Shown here in pieces: positions 62,043-64,000 of a stretch of 64,000 nucleotides of DNA (position 1 is its first letter; each line of letters starts with the position of its first letter). Origin of the DNA: Emticicia fluvialis (GTDB lineage: Bacteria > Bacteroidota > Bacteroidia > Cytophagales > Spirosomataceae); the NCBI RefSeq assembly GCF_024793945.1, contig NZ_JANUSD010000007.1:1-64000 (forward strand), given 5' to 3'. The notes under the pieces are model-generated. The model was given only the letters and a program-made list of their open reading frames with translations. It had not been told where the DNA came from and ran no database searches. The translations under genes were made by a program, and so were the position numbers.

Positions 62043-63146
62043 ATGGAATCAACAGAAATAAAAAAAATCCCACTGAGTAACCTGCACGAAAAAATCGGCG
62101 GAAAAATGGTACCGTTTGCAGGCTTTCTGATGCCTGTCAGGTATTCGTCAGATATTGAAGAACACAACTGTGTACGCAATGGTGTAGGTGTGTTTGATGT
62201 GTCGCACATGGGAGAATTTATGTTGACCGGAGATAAAGCCCTGGACCTGATACAAAGAGTATCTGCCAATGATGCCTCTACCCTGTTCGACGGAAAGGTG
62301 CAATACAGCTACCTGCCAAACAGACAAGGTGGCGTGGTTGATGATTTATTGGTTTACAGACTGACAGAAGACTGGTATTATCTGGTTGTGAACGCCTCAA
62401 ACATTGAAAAAGACTGGGACTGGATACAGAGCCATAATACTGAAAATGTACCAATGAAGAACCTGTCAGACTCTACTTGTCTGTTTGCTGTGCAAGGGCC
62501 AAAGGCCATTGATACGCTGCAGAAGCTGACTGATATTGACCTTGCCTCTATGGATTATTACACGTTCAAATCGGGTACTGTGGCCGGCATAGAGCCTGTG
62601 CTGGTTTCAGCAACGGGTTATACGGGTGCCGGTGGCTTTGAATTATATGTAGACAACAAAGATGCCGAAAAACTCTGGAACGCTATATTTGAAGCCGGTG
62701 CCGAGTTTGATATTAAACCAATTGGCTTGGGTGCAAGAGATACTTTACGCTTGGAAATGGGTTATTGTTTATACGGCAACGATATTACCGACACTACCTC
62801 TCCGTTGGAAGCTGGGCTAGGATGGGTAACCAAATTCAACAAAAACTTTGTTAATTCGGCTAACCTGCAGGCACAAAAAGCTAATGGATTAAAGCGAAAA
62901 CTGGTTGGTCTGGAAATGATTGACAGGGGGATTCCGCGTTCGCACTACGAAATATGTGATGCCAAAGGTAATAAACTGGGTGAGATAACATCGGGCACCA
63001 TGTCGCCTACTTTACAAAAAGGTATTGCCATGGGCTATGTACCTACTGAATTTTCAAAAGCCGGAACAGAGGTATTTGTTAAAGTAAGAGATAAACTGTT
63101 AAAGGCAGTAGTTACCAAAACGCCGTTTGTGAAACCGGGGGTGTAA
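62043..63146 (+). CDS. gcvT: Aminomethyltransferase (glycine cleavage system T protein)
   Basis: A 367-residue tetrahydrofolate-dependent enzyme that takes the aminomethyl group from lipoylated H protein, releasing ammonia and methylene-THF. Features are KMVPFAGFLMPVRYSS, NGVGVFDVSHMGEF with the catalytic Asp, GYTGAGGFELYV, IGLGARDTLRLEMGYCLYGND and the C-terminal GEITSGTMSPTL. Single gene; gcvH and gcvP are not in the window. Confidence 0.96.
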   Translation: MESTEIKKIPLSNLHEKIGGKMVPFAGFLMPVRYSSDIEEHNCVRNGVGVFDVSHMGEFMLTGDKALDLIQRVSANDASTLFDGKVQYSYLPNRQGGVVDDLLVYRLTEDWYYLVVNASNIEKDWDWIQSHNTENVPMKNLSDSTCLFAVQGPKAIDTLQKLTDIDLASMDYYTFKSGTVAGIEPVLVSATGYTGAGGFELYVDNKDAEKLWNAIFEAGAEFDIKPIGLGARDTLRLEMGYCLYGNDITDTTSPLEAGLGWVTKFNKNFVNSANLQAQKANGLKRKLVGLEMIDRGIPRSHYEICDAKGNKLGEITSGTMSPTLQKGIAMGYVPTEFSKAGTEVFVKVRDKLLKAVVTKTPFVKPGV

Positions 63147-63151
63147 GAATA

Positions 63152-63517
63152 TTATTTTAAGGGGAGTATCCTGACTCTGACTTTATTAATGTCAAAAGTT
63201 ATGAGACTCCCTTCTTCAATATAATTTTTGTATTGATTCAAACATCTGACAACTATTTCTCCTATTGCATCAGGGAGTAAATCCTGACTCTTAAGCTGAA
63301 AAACGCTTGGAGGTTTTGCTTGTGTAGCTGCTAAAATTGCTCCGAAATCTAAGTCATTTGTAAAGACTATGTAGTCATTAGCGGAAGCAAATTGAAATAT
63401 TACTTTATCTGCATCGTTTGGCCTACCGACCTTCATCCAATGAATTGCTTCAATATCATTCTTTTGGAAGAATTCAACCTAGCGGGGAGATAAGTTCATG
63501 TCAATTAATATCCTCAT
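63152..63517 (-). pseudogene. DUF5615 PIN-like toxin with in-frame stop codon
   Basis: A predicted PIN-like nuclease of the DUF5615 toxin family. The full frame begins at the ATG at 63517-63515 (MRILIDMNLSPR), overlapping the antitoxin stop by four bases. Codon 13 (63481-63479) is TAG where relatives have Trp, and the frame then continues without interruption (VEFFQKNDIEAIHWMKVGRP...) through YIVFTNDLDFGAILAAT and PSVFQLKSQDLLPDAIGEIV to the stop. The first catalytic Asp (ILIDMN) lies before the stop codon. Re-initiation at the internal ATG (63436-63434) would give a 94-residue product lacking that Asp. The toxin is therefore probably inactive. Confidence 0.85.
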
Positions 63518-63741
63518 GAAAATACAACCGGAATATCTACCTCTTCTGCCCGCCACGCAGCATAAGAAAGCGCCTGGCGTAAATCTTCCATTTCCAAGTA
63601 AGGATAAGCACCTATAATTTCATCATTCGAGCGTCCGGCGGCTATTAAGCCTACAATTGTTCCTACTGTAACTCGCATACCGCGAATACAAGGTTTGCCG
63701 CCCATAACATTGGGGTCAAAAGTGATTCTATTCAGATTCAT
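63514..63741 (-). CDS. DUF433 antitoxin
   Basis: A 75-residue DUF433 protein, the usual partner encoded before DUF5615 toxins: RITFDPNVMGGKPCIRGMRVTVGTIVGLIAAGRSNDEIIGAYPYL and the YAAWRAEEVDI end. It contains a helix-turn-helix-like fold and probably represses its own operon and neutralises the toxin. The ATG at 63741 gives the family start MNLNRITFDP; a longer frame upstream is not conserved. Its stop overlaps the toxin start. Confidence 0.9.
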   Translation of the reverse strand: MNLNRITFDPNVMGGKPCIRGMRVTVGTIVGLIAAGRSNDEIIGAYPYLEMEDLRQALSYAAWRAEEVDIPVVFS

Positions 63742-63763
63742 ACACAATTGATGGTTTCTTTTA

Positions 63764-63771
63764 CAAATATA
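63764..63771 (-). promoter_or_regulatory. Possible -7 element for the toxin-antitoxin operon
   Basis: Minus-strand TATATTTG matches TAnnTTTG, 23 bases before the antitoxin ATG. Confidence 0.45.
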
Positions 63772-63794
63772 ACGATTTTGACATTTAAAAGTGA

Positions 63795-63828
63795 ATAAAA
63801 ATGGGAATGCGCGTGAACACATTCCCAT
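63795..63828 (-). terminator. Terminator after metG
   Basis: ATGGGAATG (63801-63809) pairs with CATTCCCAT (63820-63828), and on the minus strand is followed by a T run at 63800-63797. Confidence 0.75.
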
Positions 63829-63852
63829 CTCAAATCTTATATTCTAATAAAT

Positions 63853-64000
63853 TTAACTCACCGGCCCTCCGTTCCAGACTGCCTTATGAGGTTGTAACAA
63901 TGCCAGTGAACCATCGCGGTCTTCGGCCATCAGAATCATACCGTTCGATTCTATTCCCATCATTTTACGTGGAGCCAGATTAGCAAGGAATGTTACCTGC
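63853..64000 (-). CDS. metG: Methionyl-tRNA synthetase, C-terminal fragment (partial)
   Basis: The last 48 codons of a minus-strand gene running off the window. The product, beginning QVTFLANLAPRKMMGIESNG and continuing with MILMAEDRDGSL, matches the C-terminal tRNA-binding (EMAP/Trbp111-like) domain of bacterial MetG. In isolation, this domain can also occur as a separate CsaA-like protein, so the identity as metG is likely but not certain. Confidence 0.8.
   Translation of the reverse strand, partial: QVTFLANLAPRKMMGIESNGMILMAEDRDGSLALLQPHKAVWNGGPVS

Noticed and set aside
63479..63481. Recoding of the TAG codon in the DUF5615 gene
   Set aside because: No sign of a pyrrolysine system or readthrough context; relatives have Trp there, so a plain nonsense mutation fits.
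1..64000. CRISPR arrays, rRNA or tRNA genes, prophage
   Set aside because: No regularly spaced direct repeats, no RNA gene cores and no phage structural genes were seen on reading through the intergenic regions.

Overview
The window reads as chromosomal DNA of a Bacteroidota bacterium, most likely of the Cytophagales type. The evidence is: promoters of the TTG-N19/20-TAnnTTTG form upstream of several genes; few recognisable Shine-Dalgarno sequences; the gene order rpmG - DUF4295 - ftsY and rplM - rpsI - rpsB; many secreted or lipid-anchored proteins; a TonB-dependent receptor; LytS/LytTR signalling; and secreted glycoside hydrolases (GH3-serine hydrolase fusion, GH12, GH78). No genus can be assigned from the sequence alone. 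I saw no rRNA, tRNA or CRISPR array.

Layout. 1-437: right end of an IS3-family element. 750-2237: a VOC protein and fabI. 2413-5534 (minus): an avidin-like biotin-binding protein, then a semialdehyde dehydrogenase and a 2-keto-3-deoxy sugar acid dehydratase that look like the last steps of a Weimberg-type route to 2-oxoglutarate. 5761-7592: a small exported protein and dGTPase. 7806-11158: hisH-hisA-hisF, interrupted by a small protein plus HNH nuclease cassette (the nuclease is frameshifted) and by a GNAT gene. 11211-13361 (minus): a reductase and an unrecognised protein carrying a DxDDTA motif. 13514-15690: rpmG, DUF4295, a thioesterase and ftsY.

15708-24095 (minus): a seven-gene set for oxidative sugar or sugar-acid metabolism (two TIM-barrel isomerase/epimerases, ThuA, a propeller-cytochrome c dehydrogenase, a 2-hydroxyacid dehydrogenase, a VOC protein and an enolase-superfamily dehydratase). 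24334-28457 (minus): GH3-serine hydrolase fusion and a PaaE-like reductase. 28721-30868: ribosomal protein operon with structured leaders. 30874-34607: orphan NtrY-like kinase, lipoprotein, YebC and a CBM9-like protein. 34698-39180: small lipoprotein, TonB receptor and GH12 lipoprotein. 39183-41550 (minus): SRPBCC, GyrI-like, DinB and WYL-regulator genes. 41731-46350: TPR-like protein, membrane protein, a sensor kinase fused to an adhesin-like repeat domain, its LytTR regulator and a small membrane protein.

46495-54008: exported RidA, M1 peptidase, GH78 and an S8 protease with a large insertion. 54186-59066: a trans-sulfuration enzyme, argB, argE, a YdcZ-like protein and waaA. 59423-61915: two unrecognised membrane-anchored coiled-coil proteins. 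62043-64000: gcvT, a DUF433/DUF5615 toxin-antitoxin locus whose toxin carries an early stop codon, and the 3' end of metG.

The items I judge most worth following are the avidin, the DxDDTA protein, the adhesin-domain sensor kinase, the coiled-coil membrane pair, the frameshifted HNH gene and the nonsense-mutated toxin.
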